From positions 1 through 64,000 of the forward strand of contig JADGOJ010000002.1 in NCBI GenBank assembly GCA_017883045.1: a DNA stretch of 64,000 nt. Reading direction: 5' to 3'. Source of the DNA: Acidimicrobiales bacterium (GTDB lineage: Bacteria; Actinomycetota; Acidimicrobiia; Acidimicrobiales; RAAP-2). The notes under the pieces are model-generated. The model saw nothing but the letters and a program-made list of their open reading frames with translations. It was not told the DNA's origin and did not search any database. Shown one piece after another: positions 36,154-47,041 of the stretch (its first letter is position 1; every line of letters begins with the position of its first letter). A program made the position numbers and the translations under genes.

Positions 36154-37209
36154 ATGTCCGAACCCGCGAAGAAGAAGCGATTCGCGCTGCCTCGCGAGGT
36201 CCGGATCATCCTGAGCGTCGGCTCACTGGTCTTCGTGTTCGAGTACCTGGTGCTACCTCAGTTCGCCTCGGCGAGGCGTTCGCTGCATCTGCTCGCCTCG
36301 CTCAATCCGCTGCTCGTGACCCTGGCCGTGCTCCTCGAGGTGGCCGCCATCTACTGCTACGTCGAGCTGACCCGCTCGGTGCTCTACCCCCACGCCCCCG
36401 GGCGCTTCAACCTGCTGCGCGTGAACCTCGCGGGACTCGCCATCAGCCACGTGGTGCCCGGCGGCACCGCCCCGGCGGGCGCGCTGTCGTATCGCATCTT
36501 CAGCGAGATCGGCGTGCCCAGGGAGACCAGCGCCTTCGGACTGGCCGTGCAGGGCAGCGGTTCGGCAGTCGTGCTGAACATGATCTTCTGGCTGGCGCTG
36601 GTGATCTCGATCCCGCTGCGCGGCTTCAACCCCGCCTACGGCTTCGCGGCCCTCGCCGGCGTCTTCCTGCTCGCGGCCTTCTTCGGCACGATTCTCCTGA
36701 TCACGAGGGGTCAGAGATGGGCCGCCAACTGGCTGCGCTTCCTCGCGAGGCACGTGCCCGCGCTCGACCCCGAAAAGGTCACCGTCCTGCTCGCCAAGGT
36801 CGCCGACCGCATCACGATGCTGGTCAACAACCGCAGGACGCTCTGGGCCGCGTTCATGTGGGCGGCGCTCAACTGGCTGTTCGACGCCGCGTGCCTGTGG
36901 GTCTTCATCTGGTCCTTCGGCCACATCATCTCGCCCATCGACCTGCTCGTCGCCTACGGCCTCGCCAACATCCTCGCGGCCATCCCGATCACCCCGGCCG
37001 GGCTGGGCGTCATCGAGGGAGTCTTGATTCCGACGCTCGTCGGCTTCGGTGTCCCCCACAGCGAGGCGATCCTCGCGGTGCTCGCCTACCGGCTGGTCAA
37101 CTTCTGGATCCCGATCCCCATCGGGGGCATCTCGTACGCGAGCCTGCAGTGGCGAAAGGACGACTCCCTTACGAAAGCGCCGGTGACCGATCCTTCACCC
37201 GACGCTTGA
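36154..37209 (+). CDS. YbhN/UPF0104-family membrane protein (LPG-synthase transmembrane region type)
   Basis: This 351-residue protein has about eight membrane helices. It matches the lysylphosphatidylglycerol-synthase TM-region family, with the segments LAGLAISHVVPGGTAPAGALSYRIF near 95-120 and ANILAAIPITPAGLGVIEGVLIPTL near 270-295. Family members flip or transport lipid-linked substrates, but this group has no proven function. It diverges from ppm1 by 86 bp, which may hint at mannolipid work (inference only). Its last 41 bp overlap the ppk 3' end. Confidence 0.82.
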   Translation: MSEPAKKKRFALPREVRIILSVGSLVFVFEYLVLPQFASARRSLHLLASLNPLLVTLAVLLEVAAIYCYVELTRSVLYPHAPGRFNLLRVNLAGLAISHVVPGGTAPAGALSYRIFSEIGVPRETSAFGLAVQGSGSAVVLNMIFWLALVISIPLRGFNPAYGFAALAGVFLLAAFFGTILLITRGQRWAANWLRFLARHVPALDPEKVTVLLAKVADRITMLVNNRRTLWAAFMWAALNWLFDAACLWVFIWSFGHIISPIDLLVAYGLANILAAIPITPAGLGVIEGVLIPTLVGFGVPHSEAILAVLAYRLVNFWIPIPIGGISYASLQWRKDDSLTKAPVTDPSPDA

Positions 37210-39232
37210 ACTCCCGCTGGGCCGAGAAGTTGTTCACCGACTGCAGGCGACGCCAGCGACGATCGGTACCGAGCACCCACGTGAAGAGGTCGTCGCGCCA
37301 GGTGATCTCGAAGGCCTCGAGCAGTTCGCGCTGCAACGACTCGTCCTCGATCGGCACCATGACCTCGACGCGACGGTCGAGGTTGCGCTCCATCAGGTCC
37401 GTCGAGCCGAGGTAGATCGAGAAGTCCGCCTCGCCCGGGCGCCCGAAGACCAGGATGCGCGAGTGCTCGAGGAACTCGCCCACCAGACTGTGGACGGTGA
37501 TGTGCTCCGAGAGCCCCACGACGCCGGGCCGCAGGCAGCAGAGCGTTCGCACCTCGAGGCGGATCTCCACGCCCGCGGCGCTCGCCTCGTAGAGCGCGTC
37601 GATGATCGCGGGGTCGGTGAGGCCGTTCACCTTGATCGCGATCTTCCCCTGGTCGCCGCGCGCGCGTTGGGCGTCGATCAACTCGATCACTCGGGTGCGC
37701 GTGGCCATCGGGCTCACGATGATCTTCTTGTAGTGGCCGATTCTCGCGAAGCCCGTCAGGTAGTTGAAGAGCTCGCCGACGTCGTCGGTGATGGCGGGGT
37801 CGCAGGTGAACAGCCCGAAGTCCTCGTAGGTCCGCGCCGTCTTGCCGTTGTAGTTGCCCGTGGCGATGTGCACGTAGCGCGCCGTGGTGTCGCCTTCGCT
37901 GCGCAGCACCAAAGCCGTCTTGGAGTGCGTCTTCAGCCCGACGATGCCGTAGACGACGTGGACGCCGGCGTCTTCGAGGGCCTTGGCCCACTCGATGTTC
38001 GCGGCCTCGTCGAAGCGCGCCTTCAGCTCGACGAGCGCGACGACCTGCTTGCCCCGTTCGGCCGCCTGGATCAACGACGCCACGATCGGCGAGTCACCCG
38101 ACGTGCGATAGAGCGTCTGCTTGATCCCGACCACCTTGGGGTCGGCGGCGGCTTGGGCGATGAACATCTCGACCGAGTCGGTGAAGGACTCGTAGGGGTG
38201 GTGCAGCAGGATGTCACCCTCGCGGATCGCCGCGAAGATGTCGCCGACGTGGTCGCCGTCGAGCAGCCGCCGGGGGGTGACCGGTGACCACCCCTCGCCC
38301 TTCAGGTCGGGACGGTCGATGGCGTAGAGGCTCCAGAGGTCGTGCAGCCCCAGCGGCGCGTCGGTGACGTACACGTTCGACGGGTCCAACTCCAGCTGGT
38401 CGACGAGCAGCTCGAGGAACTCCGCGGACATGCCGCTCTGGATCTCCACGCGCAGCGCCTCGCCGAAGCGACGACGGCGCAACTCGACCTCGAGCGCGAC
38501 CAACAGGTCGTCGGCCTCGTCCTCGTCGAGCGACAGGTCGGCGTTGCGCGTGACCCGAAAGAGGTCGGCTCGCCCGATGGTCATGCCCGCGAACAACCGT
38601 CCTAGGTTCGCCATGATCAGCTCCTCGAGCAGGCACCACTGGTTCGCGCCGGCCTGCAAGAAACGGGGCAGAGAATTGGGCACCTTGACGCGTGCGCTGC
38701 GCTCCTCGCCCGAGATCTCGTCGCGCACGATGACCGCGATGTTGAGCGAGAGGTTCGAGATCATGGGGAAGGGGTGGCCCGGGTCGACGGCCAGCGGGGT
38801 CAGCACCGGATAGACGTTCTCGTCGAAGTACTTGGTGAGGTGCTCTTGCTCCACTTCGTCGAGTTCGCTGAAGCGCACGATGGCGATGCCGCTCTGGGCC
38901 AGCTCGGGCAGCAGCGAGTCGAGCATCAGACGGTCCTGGCGCTCGACGAGCGAGAGGACGCGCTCGCGGATGGCGGCGAGCTGCTGGCGCGGGCGCACGC
39001 CGTCGACCGACGGCGTCTGGACCCCGGCGGCCACCTTGTCGCCCAGGCTGACGACGCGAACCTGAAAGAACTCGTCGACCATGTCGGCGAAGATCGCCAC
39101 GAACTTGCAGCGCTCGAGGATCGGCAGCTGGTGGTCGTCAGCGAGGTCGAGCAGGCGTGCGCCGAACTCGAGGCGCGACAACTCTCGCGAGGAGAACCGC
39201 TCCGGTCCGAACGAGGTGACGTCGATGCTCAA
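37169..39232 (-). CDS. ppk1: Polyphosphate kinase 1
   Basis: This 687-residue enzyme polymerises ATP gamma-phosphate into polyphosphate. The N-terminal domain starts RELSRLEFGARLLDLADD, PVLTPLAVDPGHPFPMISN lies near 145-165, and LLHHPYESF near 330 follows. The catalytic PLD-like domains show VALVELKARFDEAANIEWA and the histidine region GLKTHSKTALV near 425-435 (phosphohistidine). TGNYNGKTARTYEDFGLFT and the C-terminal HSRILVFGRPGEADFSIYLGSTDLMERNLDRR in shorter pieces complete it. The start is TTG with AAGGAA upstream. It diverges from a SEDS gene. Confidence 0.95.
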   Translation of the reverse strand: MSIDVTSFGPERFSSRELSRLEFGARLLDLADDHQLPILERCKFVAIFADMVDEFFQVRVVSLGDKVAAGVQTPSVDGVRPRQQLAAIRERVLSLVERQDRLMLDSLLPELAQSGIAIVRFSELDEVEQEHLTKYFDENVYPVLTPLAVDPGHPFPMISNLSLNIAVIVRDEISGEERSARVKVPNSLPRFLQAGANQWCLLEELIMANLGRLFAGMTIGRADLFRVTRNADLSLDEDEADDLLVALEVELRRRRFGEALRVEIQSGMSAEFLELLVDQLELDPSNVYVTDAPLGLHDLWSLYAIDRPDLKGEGWSPVTPRRLLDGDHVGDIFAAIREGDILLHHPYESFTDSVEMFIAQAAADPKVVGIKQTLYRTSGDSPIVASLIQAAERGKQVVALVELKARFDEAANIEWAKALEDAGVHVVYGIVGLKTHSKTALVLRSEGDTTARYVHIATGNYNGKTARTYEDFGLFTCDPAITDDVGELFNYLTGFARIGHYKKIIVSPMATRTRVIELIDAQRARGDQGKIAIKVNGLTDPAIIDALYEASAAGVEIRLEVRTLCCLRPGVVGLSEHITVHSLVGEFLEHSRILVFGRPGEADFSIYLGSTDLMERNLDRRVEVMVPIEDESLQRELLEAFEITWRDDLFTWVLGTDRRWRRLQSVNNFSAQREFKRRVKDRSPALS

Positions 39233-39281
39233 GGGCGAGGTTCCTTCTGAATCAGTCAGGTCAATCGTCCCATGCTAGGAC

Positions 39282-39287
39282 TAACCT
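39282..39287 (+). promoter_or_regulatory. Candidate leaderless -10 element of the SEDS gene
   Basis: TAACCT lies at -12 to -7 from the GTG at 39294. The surrounding TAACCTTC is identical to the site before mshD. Confidence 0.6.
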
Positions 39288-39293
39288 TCAAAC

Positions 39294-40658
39294 GTGGCGA
39301 GACACACGAAGACCGCGCTGGCCCGCGCAGAGAGCACGCCAGCGGCGAAGCCGTCACGCGGACGCGGCACCGAGTTCGGTCTGATGGCCCTGGCGTGGAT
39401 CATCATCGGATCGTTCTACGTGCTCGCGTCACTCGGTGCCAAGGGCCACATGCCCCAGCGCCTGTGGCTCTTTCTCACCTCGGTCGTGGTCATCTCGCTG
39501 GTGATGCACGTCGCGGTGCGTCGCCTCGCCCCCAACGCCTCGCAGATCCTTCTGCCCATCGCGACGCTGTTGAACGGCGTGGGCTACGTCGAGATCGCCC
39601 GGTGGAACCCGATTCGCGCCGGCTATCAGGCGCTCTGGTTCCTGATCAGCGCGGTCGGCCTGATCGTGACTCTCGCGGTCGTGCGACACGTGCGCGACCT
39701 CGACCGCTACCGCTACCTGACCCTGGTGGGAGCGATGGGCCTCTTGGTGATGCCGCTGATCCCCCACTTCGGGCGGAACATCAACGGCGCGCGCCTGTGG
39801 GTCGTGGTGGGACCGATCTCCTTCCAGCCCGTCGAGATCGCCAAGATCCTGCTCGTCTTCTTCTTCGCCTCGTACTTCGCGGCCAATCGCGAACTGCTCT
39901 CGACGCCCACCCAACGCCTCGGCCCTCGCAACATCGTGCCGCCGCGGGTGCTGCTGCCGATCCTCTTCGCCTGGGGCGTCTCGATGGCCGTGCTCGGAGC
40001 CGAGAACGACATCGGCTTCGCACTGCTGCTGTTCGCCCTGTTCATCTCGCTGCTCTGGGTGACGACGGGCCTGAAGACCTACGTGGTGCTCGGCGCGATG
40101 CTGTTCGGTGGCGGCTCGATGGTGGCCGCCCAGCTGTTCACCCAGGTCCACGCCCGCGTCAGCCTCTGGTTCGACCCCTGGACCAGCTGCATCCACGCGG
40201 GAAGCTGTCAGCTGGCCTACGGATGGTTCTCGATCGCCGCCGGCGGCATCACCGGCACCGGCCTCGGCCTCGGCCAGTCGGGCAACGTCGCCGAGATCAC
40301 CTCGGACATGATCTTCGCCGCGGTGGGCGAGGAGTTGGGCTTCCTCGGCATCATCCTGGTCCTGTGCCTCTTCGCCGCGTTCGTAGGCGAGGGCTTCCGC
40401 ATTGCCCAGAAGGCGCACTCGGACTACGTGCGCCTCGCCGCCACCGGGCTGTCGGCGCTGATGGGCTTCCAGGCGTTCTTCATCATGGCCGGCGTGCTGC
40501 GCATCCTGCCCTTCACCGGCATCACCCTGCCGTTCATGGCCTACGGTGGCAGTTCGCTCTTCGCGAACTACCTCATCGTCGCGCTGCTGCTGCGCATCTC
40601 GGACGAGTCCAGCGGCGAGCGCCGCGGCGGCGAGATCATCGCCCTGCGCTTCGACTAG
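39294..40658 (+). CDS. SEDS-family peptidoglycan glycosyltransferase (FtsW/RodA, actinobacterial type)
   Basis: This 454-residue protein has about twelve membrane helices and a basic N-terminal tail. SEDS proteins polymerise lipid II together with a class B penicillin-binding protein. Typical segments are GRNINGARLWVVVGPISFQPVEIAKI near 160-185, ENDIGFALLLFALFI near 240, and SDMIFAAVGEELGFLGII near 340. LPFTGITLPFMAYGGSSLFANYL near the end includes the conserved proline-glycine segment. It looks closest to the mycobacterial Rv0017c kind. No penicillin-binding protein gene is adjacent. Choosing between FtsW and RodA is not possible from sequence alone. The GTG start has a leaderless-type promoter. 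Confidence 0.85.
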   Translation: MARHTKTALARAESTPAAKPSRGRGTEFGLMALAWIIIGSFYVLASLGAKGHMPQRLWLFLTSVVVISLVMHVAVRRLAPNASQILLPIATLLNGVGYVEIARWNPIRAGYQALWFLISAVGLIVTLAVVRHVRDLDRYRYLTLVGAMGLLVMPLIPHFGRNINGARLWVVVGPISFQPVEIAKILLVFFFASYFAANRELLSTPTQRLGPRNIVPPRVLLPILFAWGVSMAVLGAENDIGFALLLFALFISLLWVTTGLKTYVVLGAMLFGGGSMVAAQLFTQVHARVSLWFDPWTSCIHAGSCQLAYGWFSIAAGGITGTGLGLGQSGNVAEITSDMIFAAVGEELGFLGIILVLCLFAAFVGEGFRIAQKAHSDYVRLAATGLSALMGFQAFFIMAGVLRILPFTGITLPFMAYGGSSLFANYLIVALLLRISDESSGERRGGEIIALRFD

Positions 40659-41140
40659 CTGTAGAGGGCCTCGAGCACCGCTTCGGCGCACAGCACCGGC
40701 GCGGGCGGGACCTGGCGGGCGGCGAAGATCAGGGCGTCGCTCGTGCGACAGTCGAAGACCTCGCGACCCTTGGGCGTCATGAGGTCGAGCTCGGCGTAGA
40801 AGACGCCCTGCTCGCAGCGCACGATGCGCGCCGCGATGACGTCGCACTGCAGGCGTCGCAGCACCGACGCGACCAGCTCGTGGGTGCCCGGTCGGCGTCC
40901 GTCGATGTCCGAGACCGCGTGGTGCAGGGCCACCGCCTCGGGCAGCGCGATGGGGATCGTGAGGTAGCGGTAGGGCGGCTCGGCCTCGGTGAGGTGCACG
41001 AGCGGCGAGGGGTCCGAGAGGTCGTACATCACGGACTCGACGGTCATCACCTTGAACATGACGACGGGCTCGGCGACCCCCTCGTCGACCGGCTCGACGG
41101 CGACGTCGCTCTCGTTGGGAACCGGCGCTCGATCACTCAT
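40655..41140 (-). CDS. Bifunctional nuclease family protein (DUF151)
   Basis: This 161-residue protein shows the conserved DUF151 core: YRYLTIPIALPEAVALHHAVSD, then TLV-like helix HELVASVLRRLQCDV, then FYAELDLMTPKGREVFDCRTSDALIFAAR. Plant and bacterial relatives were described as having RNase and DNase activity; the physiological role is open. It is the last gene of the long minus-strand series and lies 12 bp after rodA. Its 3' end overlaps the convergent SEDS gene by 4 bp. Confidence 0.85.
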   Translation of the reverse strand: MSDRAPVPNESDVAVEPVDEGVAEPVVMFKVMTVESVMYDLSDPSPLVHLTEAEPPYRYLTIPIALPEAVALHHAVSDIDGRRPGTHELVASVLRRLQCDVIAARIVRCEQGVFYAELDLMTPKGREVFDCRTSDALIFAARQVPPAPVLCAEAVLEALYS

Positions 41141-41152
41141 CAGGTCACCAGA

Positions 41153-42292
41153 CTAATTGGCGCCTCGACGCGACACCGAGAGCACCAGTCCCCCGGCGAC
41201 GAAGAAGACGAGGGCCGAGGATCCGCCGTAGCTGAGCAGCGGCAGCGGGATGCCGGTCACCGGCATGATGCCCATCGTCATGCCGATGTTCTCGAAGCAG
41301 CTGAAGGCGAAGAAGACGAACACCCCGATGCAGAGCAGCCGGCCCATCGTGTCCTTGGCGTTGCGCCCGATCACGAACATGCGATAGGCCACGAAGCCGA
41401 GCAGCGACACGATCAGGACCGAGCCGACGAAGCCCAGCTGCTCGCCAATGGCGGTGAAGATGAAGTCGGTGCGCTGCTCGGGCACGTAGCCGAGCACGGT
41501 CTGGAGCCCTTGGAAGAACCCCGCCCCGTGCAGCCCGCCCGACCCGATGGCGACCTTGGCGTTGTTCACCTCGTAGATCAGCGCCGCGAGTCGCGGGTCG
41601 TTGGAGTTCTGGTTGATGAACGAGATGAAGCGGTCGATCTGGTACTTGTGCAGCACCTGCAGGTACACCCCCGCCACCACCGAGATCGAGCCGACCACGG
41701 CGAGCAGCGTCATGAACCTCGGGGGCACGCCGGCGATCACCATCATCGACCCGACCACGAGCACGATGATGATCGTGGTGCCGAGGTCGGGCTGGCGAAA
41801 GATGAGCAGCATCGGCACGAGGGTCATGACGATGAGCCGCGCGACGTCGTACATCGTGAGTCCCTCGGGCCGTCGTTGACAGAACGTCGCGATCGCCAGG
41901 ATGAGGATCAGCACGGTGAACTCGCTGGGCTGGATCTGGATGAAGCCGAGGTTGTACCAGCGCTGGGCCCCGAGGGCGCTCTGGCCCACGACGAAGACGC
42001 CCGCGAGGCCGAGCAGCGCGCCGACGTAGAGCGGCGTGGCCACGATCTCGAGGCGCCGGTAGTCGATCAGCGACGTGATGTACATCGCCACGATCCCGAG
42101 CACGACGAAGAGGCCCTGACGCTCGAGGTAGTAGTGGGGGTTGTAGCCGGCGTGGAGCAGCGGCTGGCGCGTGGCGCTGTAGATCATGATGACCCCGGTC
42201 ACCCCGAGCGCGGTCAGGCCCCAGGCGAGGCCCAGGTCGAGCGAGTCCTTCGCGCGCAGGCGCGTCGTGAGGGCGCTGAGGGTGTCGGTCAC
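41153..42292 (-). CDS. rodA: Rod shape-determining protein RodA (SEDS family)
   Basis: This 379-residue protein of ten or so membrane helices has ALGAQRWYNLGFIQIQPSEFTVL near 120-145 and FRQPDLGTTIIIVLV near 190. GLHGAGFFQGLQTVLGYVPEQRTDF lies near 285-310 and GIPLPLLSYGGSSALVFF near 350. The GAQRW and PSEF patterns are characteristic of RodA, the elongation glycosyltransferase. The GTG at 42292 overlaps the aroE stop by 4 bp; the longer frame is antisense-like. Together with the gene at 39294 it makes two SEDS proteins within 3 kb, on opposite strands. Confidence 0.88.
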   Translation of the reverse strand: MTDTLSALTTRLRAKDSLDLGLAWGLTALGVTGVIMIYSATRQPLLHAGYNPHYYLERQGLFVVLGIVAMYITSLIDYRRLEIVATPLYVGALLGLAGVFVVGQSALGAQRWYNLGFIQIQPSEFTVLILILAIATFCQRRPEGLTMYDVARLIVMTLVPMLLIFRQPDLGTTIIIVLVVGSMMVIAGVPPRFMTLLAVVGSISVVAGVYLQVLHKYQIDRFISFINQNSNDPRLAALIYEVNNAKVAIGSGGLHGAGFFQGLQTVLGYVPEQRTDFIFTAIGEQLGFVGSVLIVSLLGFVAYRMFVIGRNAKDTMGRLLCIGVFVFFAFSCFENIGMTMGIMPVTGIPLPLLSYGGSSALVFFVAGGLVLSVSRRGAN

Positions 42293-43071
42293 GAGACCAC
42301 CTCGAGCAGCGCGGCCCCGTCGATCGCCACGTCCCACCACCACTGCATCTGCAGCGCGGCCTGGTAGGCCAGCATCGCCAGGCCGTTCTGCGTGCGACAA
42401 CCGGCCTGCTCGTAGAGCACGCGCCACGCCGACACGCGTGGCTCGTAGGTGATGTCCACGGCCACGGTGCCGGGGCCGACGCCGTGCAGCACGGCCGCCT
42501 CGGTCACCCGACCCGACGCGGGCACGGTGTTGACGATCAGGTCGATCGGCCGGAAGGTCAGGGAGAAGTCGTAGACGTTCTCGTAGCGCGACGTGAGGGC
42601 CTCGACGTTGGCCTGGGTGCGACCGTGCACCGCCACCGACGCGACGTTCGCGCCGACCAGCGCGTCCACGATGGCGCGCGCCGCTCCCCCGGCCCCCAGC
42701 ACCACGGCGTGGCGGTCCTCGACGAGCAGGCCCATCTGGGCGCTCAGCGCGTCCAGGAAGCCCTGGCCGTCGGTCGACGTGCCGAGCACCCGGCCGTCGC
42801 GCACGAGCAGCGAGTTCACCGAGCCGGTGCGCTCGGCCACGGCGTCGAGCGAGTCGCAGTAGTCGCCCGCGACGTCCTTCAGCGGCATCGTGATCGACAG
42901 CGCGTCGAACCGGGCGCCCAGCAGCTCGCCCAGGCGAGCGGCGTCCTCGCGACGGATCTCGACGCGCTCGGAGCTACCGTCGAGACCCGCCAGACGCAGT
43001 CCCTCGCCGTGCAGCTGGGGCGAGACCGAGTGCTCGATGGGGCAGCCGGCGACGCCGAGACGCCACATCAT
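42289..43071 (-). CDS. aroE: Shikimate dehydrogenase
   Basis: This 260-residue enzyme reduces 3-dehydroshikimate with NADPH in aromatic amino-acid synthesis. It begins WRLGVAGCPIEHSVSPQLH (shikimate-binding SxS). The catalytic Lys is in LSITMPLK near residue 64, Asp is in LGTSTDGQGF near 100, and the nucleotide loop is VVLGAGGAARAI near 122. NGLAMLAYQAALQ near 235 holds the conserved Gln. Two tandem ATGs (43071, 43068) are possible; the first overlaps the mltG stop as ATGA and is chosen. The order mltG-aroE is known from other actinobacteria. Confidence 0.93.
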   Translation of the reverse strand: MMWRLGVAGCPIEHSVSPQLHGEGLRLAGLDGSSERVEIRREDAARLGELLGARFDALSITMPLKDVAGDYCDSLDAVAERTGSVNSLLVRDGRVLGTSTDGQGFLDALSAQMGLLVEDRHAVVLGAGGAARAIVDALVGANVASVAVHGRTQANVEALTSRYENVYDFSLTFRPIDLIVNTVPASGRVTEAAVLHGVGPGTVAVDITYEPRVSAWRVLYEQAGCRTQNGLAMLAYQAALQMQWWWDVAIDGAALLEVVS

Positions 43072-44078
43072 CCGATCCCGTTCTCGGCCGCGATCTGCTC
43101 GTTCTTCAACTGCTCGGCGAACGTCGTCGCGAACGCCATCGTCCCGTCCTTGTTGACGAGGGTGAAGTAGAGCCACGGGCCCGCCGGGGCGTGCAGGACG
43201 GCATTCAGGGCGATCGTGGAGACCACGCAGATCGGCGTCGGCGTCAGGCCGGGGTTCAGGTAGGTGTTGTAGGGCGTCGGGGTCTGGAGCATGGCGTGCG
43301 TCACGGTGCCCCCGTCGAGGCCCAGGTAGTAGAGCACCGTGGCGTCCATCTGCAACGGTCCCCCGCGCTGCAGGCGGTTGAAGATCACCCGGGCCACCTT
43401 TGGCATGTTCTTGGGGTAGTAGCCCTCCTTCTCGACGATGGAGGCGGCGATGACGAGCTGGTAGGCGTCGAGGCCGCTCAACGTCGTCGACGGCGTCAGG
43501 CCAACCGACGACGCCTCCTTCACGAAGCCGTCGACCATGCGTCTGGCCAGCTGGGCGGGCGTCGTGCCCGGCGTGATGATGTACTGGCCCGCGCCGATCA
43601 GGCCCTCGAGCGAGCTGCCCTTGGCGAAGGGGCTGTGGGTCGCGTCGTTGGTGGCGGCCTTCACGAACGAGTTCGCCCACGACGAACCCTTGGCGCTGGC
43701 GACGTTGAGCGCCACCTCGTGCAGGGTCAGCCCCGGGGTGACGTCCGCCACCTTTACGTTGGGCGCCGCGCCGAGGACGGCCCTCACCTTGGCGAAGGAC
43801 GACCCCTGGGCCATCTCGTACGAGCCAGGGTGCACGACCGGCGCGCCGAAGAGGGTGTAGATCCGAAAGGCCAGCGGCGAGGCTATGACGCCCTCGGCGT
43901 GCATCTGCGCGGCGATCGTGGCGAGCGAGTCGCCCGGATGCACGGTGACGATCACCTCCTTGCCGGCACTCGAGAAGATCGGGTCGACCTGGAGGGCGAA
44001 CCATCCCAGCGCCACCAAGATGACCACGGCGCAGGCCGCGAGGAGTCGGCCGAGCGGCCTAGTCAGAATGGAGGGCAT
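43068..44078 (-). CDS. mltG: Endolytic murein transglycosylase MltG
   Basis: This 336-residue inner-membrane lytic transglycosylase has an N-terminal helix (LLAACAVVILVALGWFAL) and a LysM-like segment. The YceG domain contains the catalytic glutamate in VIAASIVEKEGYY near 215 and the conserved region LQMDATVLYYLGL...PYNTYLNPGLTPTPIC. It cleaves nascent glycan strands and influences glycan length, fitting the neighbouring RodA. It overlaps ruvX by 20 bp and aroE by 4 bp. Confidence 0.92.
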   Translation of the reverse strand: MPSILTRPLGRLLAACAVVILVALGWFALQVDPIFSSAGKEVIVTVHPGDSLATIAAQMHAEGVIASPLAFRIYTLFGAPVVHPGSYEMAQGSSFAKVRAVLGAAPNVKVADVTPGLTLHEVALNVASAKGSSWANSFVKAATNDATHSPFAKGSSLEGLIGAGQYIITPGTTPAQLARRMVDGFVKEASSVGLTPSTTLSGLDAYQLVIAASIVEKEGYYPKNMPKVARVIFNRLQRGGPLQMDATVLYYLGLDGGTVTHAMLQTPTPYNTYLNPGLTPTPICVVSTIALNAVLHAPAGPWLYFTLVNKDGTMAFATTFAEQLKNEQIAAENGIG

Positions 44079-44475
44079 CTATATAGTTTTGCAGCATGAT
44101 GACCGAGGCCGCGCTGTCGACGTGCTCGCGGTGGTCTTTCGTCTTCAAACCGGCCTGTGACAACGACTTCTGGGCCTCGAAGGTCGTCAGGCGCTCGTCC
44201 CACTGGACGACCGGCATCTCGGCGAAGCGGTTGAGGATCGCCTCGTAGAGCTCGTCGGCCAGCCTCGTGCTGGCGGTCTCGTGGCCCGAGAGGGCGACCG
44301 GACGACCGATAACGACGCCCCCGATCGACTCCTCGTCGATCAGCTGGGCCAGTTCGTCGAACAGGGTTGCGTCGTTGACGAGCGCCGGCCGTGGGAACGC
44401 CATGGTCTGGGCCGAGTTCGTGACCGCAATGCCGCAGCGGCGCGTGCCGGGATCGATGCCGAGTAGTCGGGTCAT
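44059..44475 (-). CDS. ruvX: Holliday junction resolvase-like protein RuvX/YqgF
   Basis: This 138-residue RNase H-fold protein begins MTRLLGIDPGTRRCGIAVTN with the first catalytic Asp. It continues VVIGRPVALSGHETAST and VQWDERLTTFEAQ, and ends with the conserved DSAASVIMLQNYID. YqgF proteins take part in 16S rRNA 5' maturation and transcription antitermination. The ATG at 44475 gives the standard N-terminus; upstream residues of the longer frame are low-complexity Arg/Ser and rejected. It follows alaS as in mycobacteria. Confidence 0.92.
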   Translation of the reverse strand: MTRLLGIDPGTRRCGIAVTNSAQTMAFPRPALVNDATLFDELAQLIDEESIGGVVIGRPVALSGHETASTRLADELYEAILNRFAEMPVVQWDERLTTFEAQKSLSQAGLKTKDHREHVDSAASVIMLQNYIDALHSD

Positions 44476-44482
44476 CGAAGGT

Positions 44483-47037
<2,555 letters not shown>

Positions 47038-47041
<4 letters not shown>

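Noticed and set aside
39272-42367. 1031-codon open frame on the plus strand
   Set aside because: It overlaps the SEDS gene in another frame and is antisense to the nuclease-family gene and rodA. Its sequence is low-complexity and it shows no family features.
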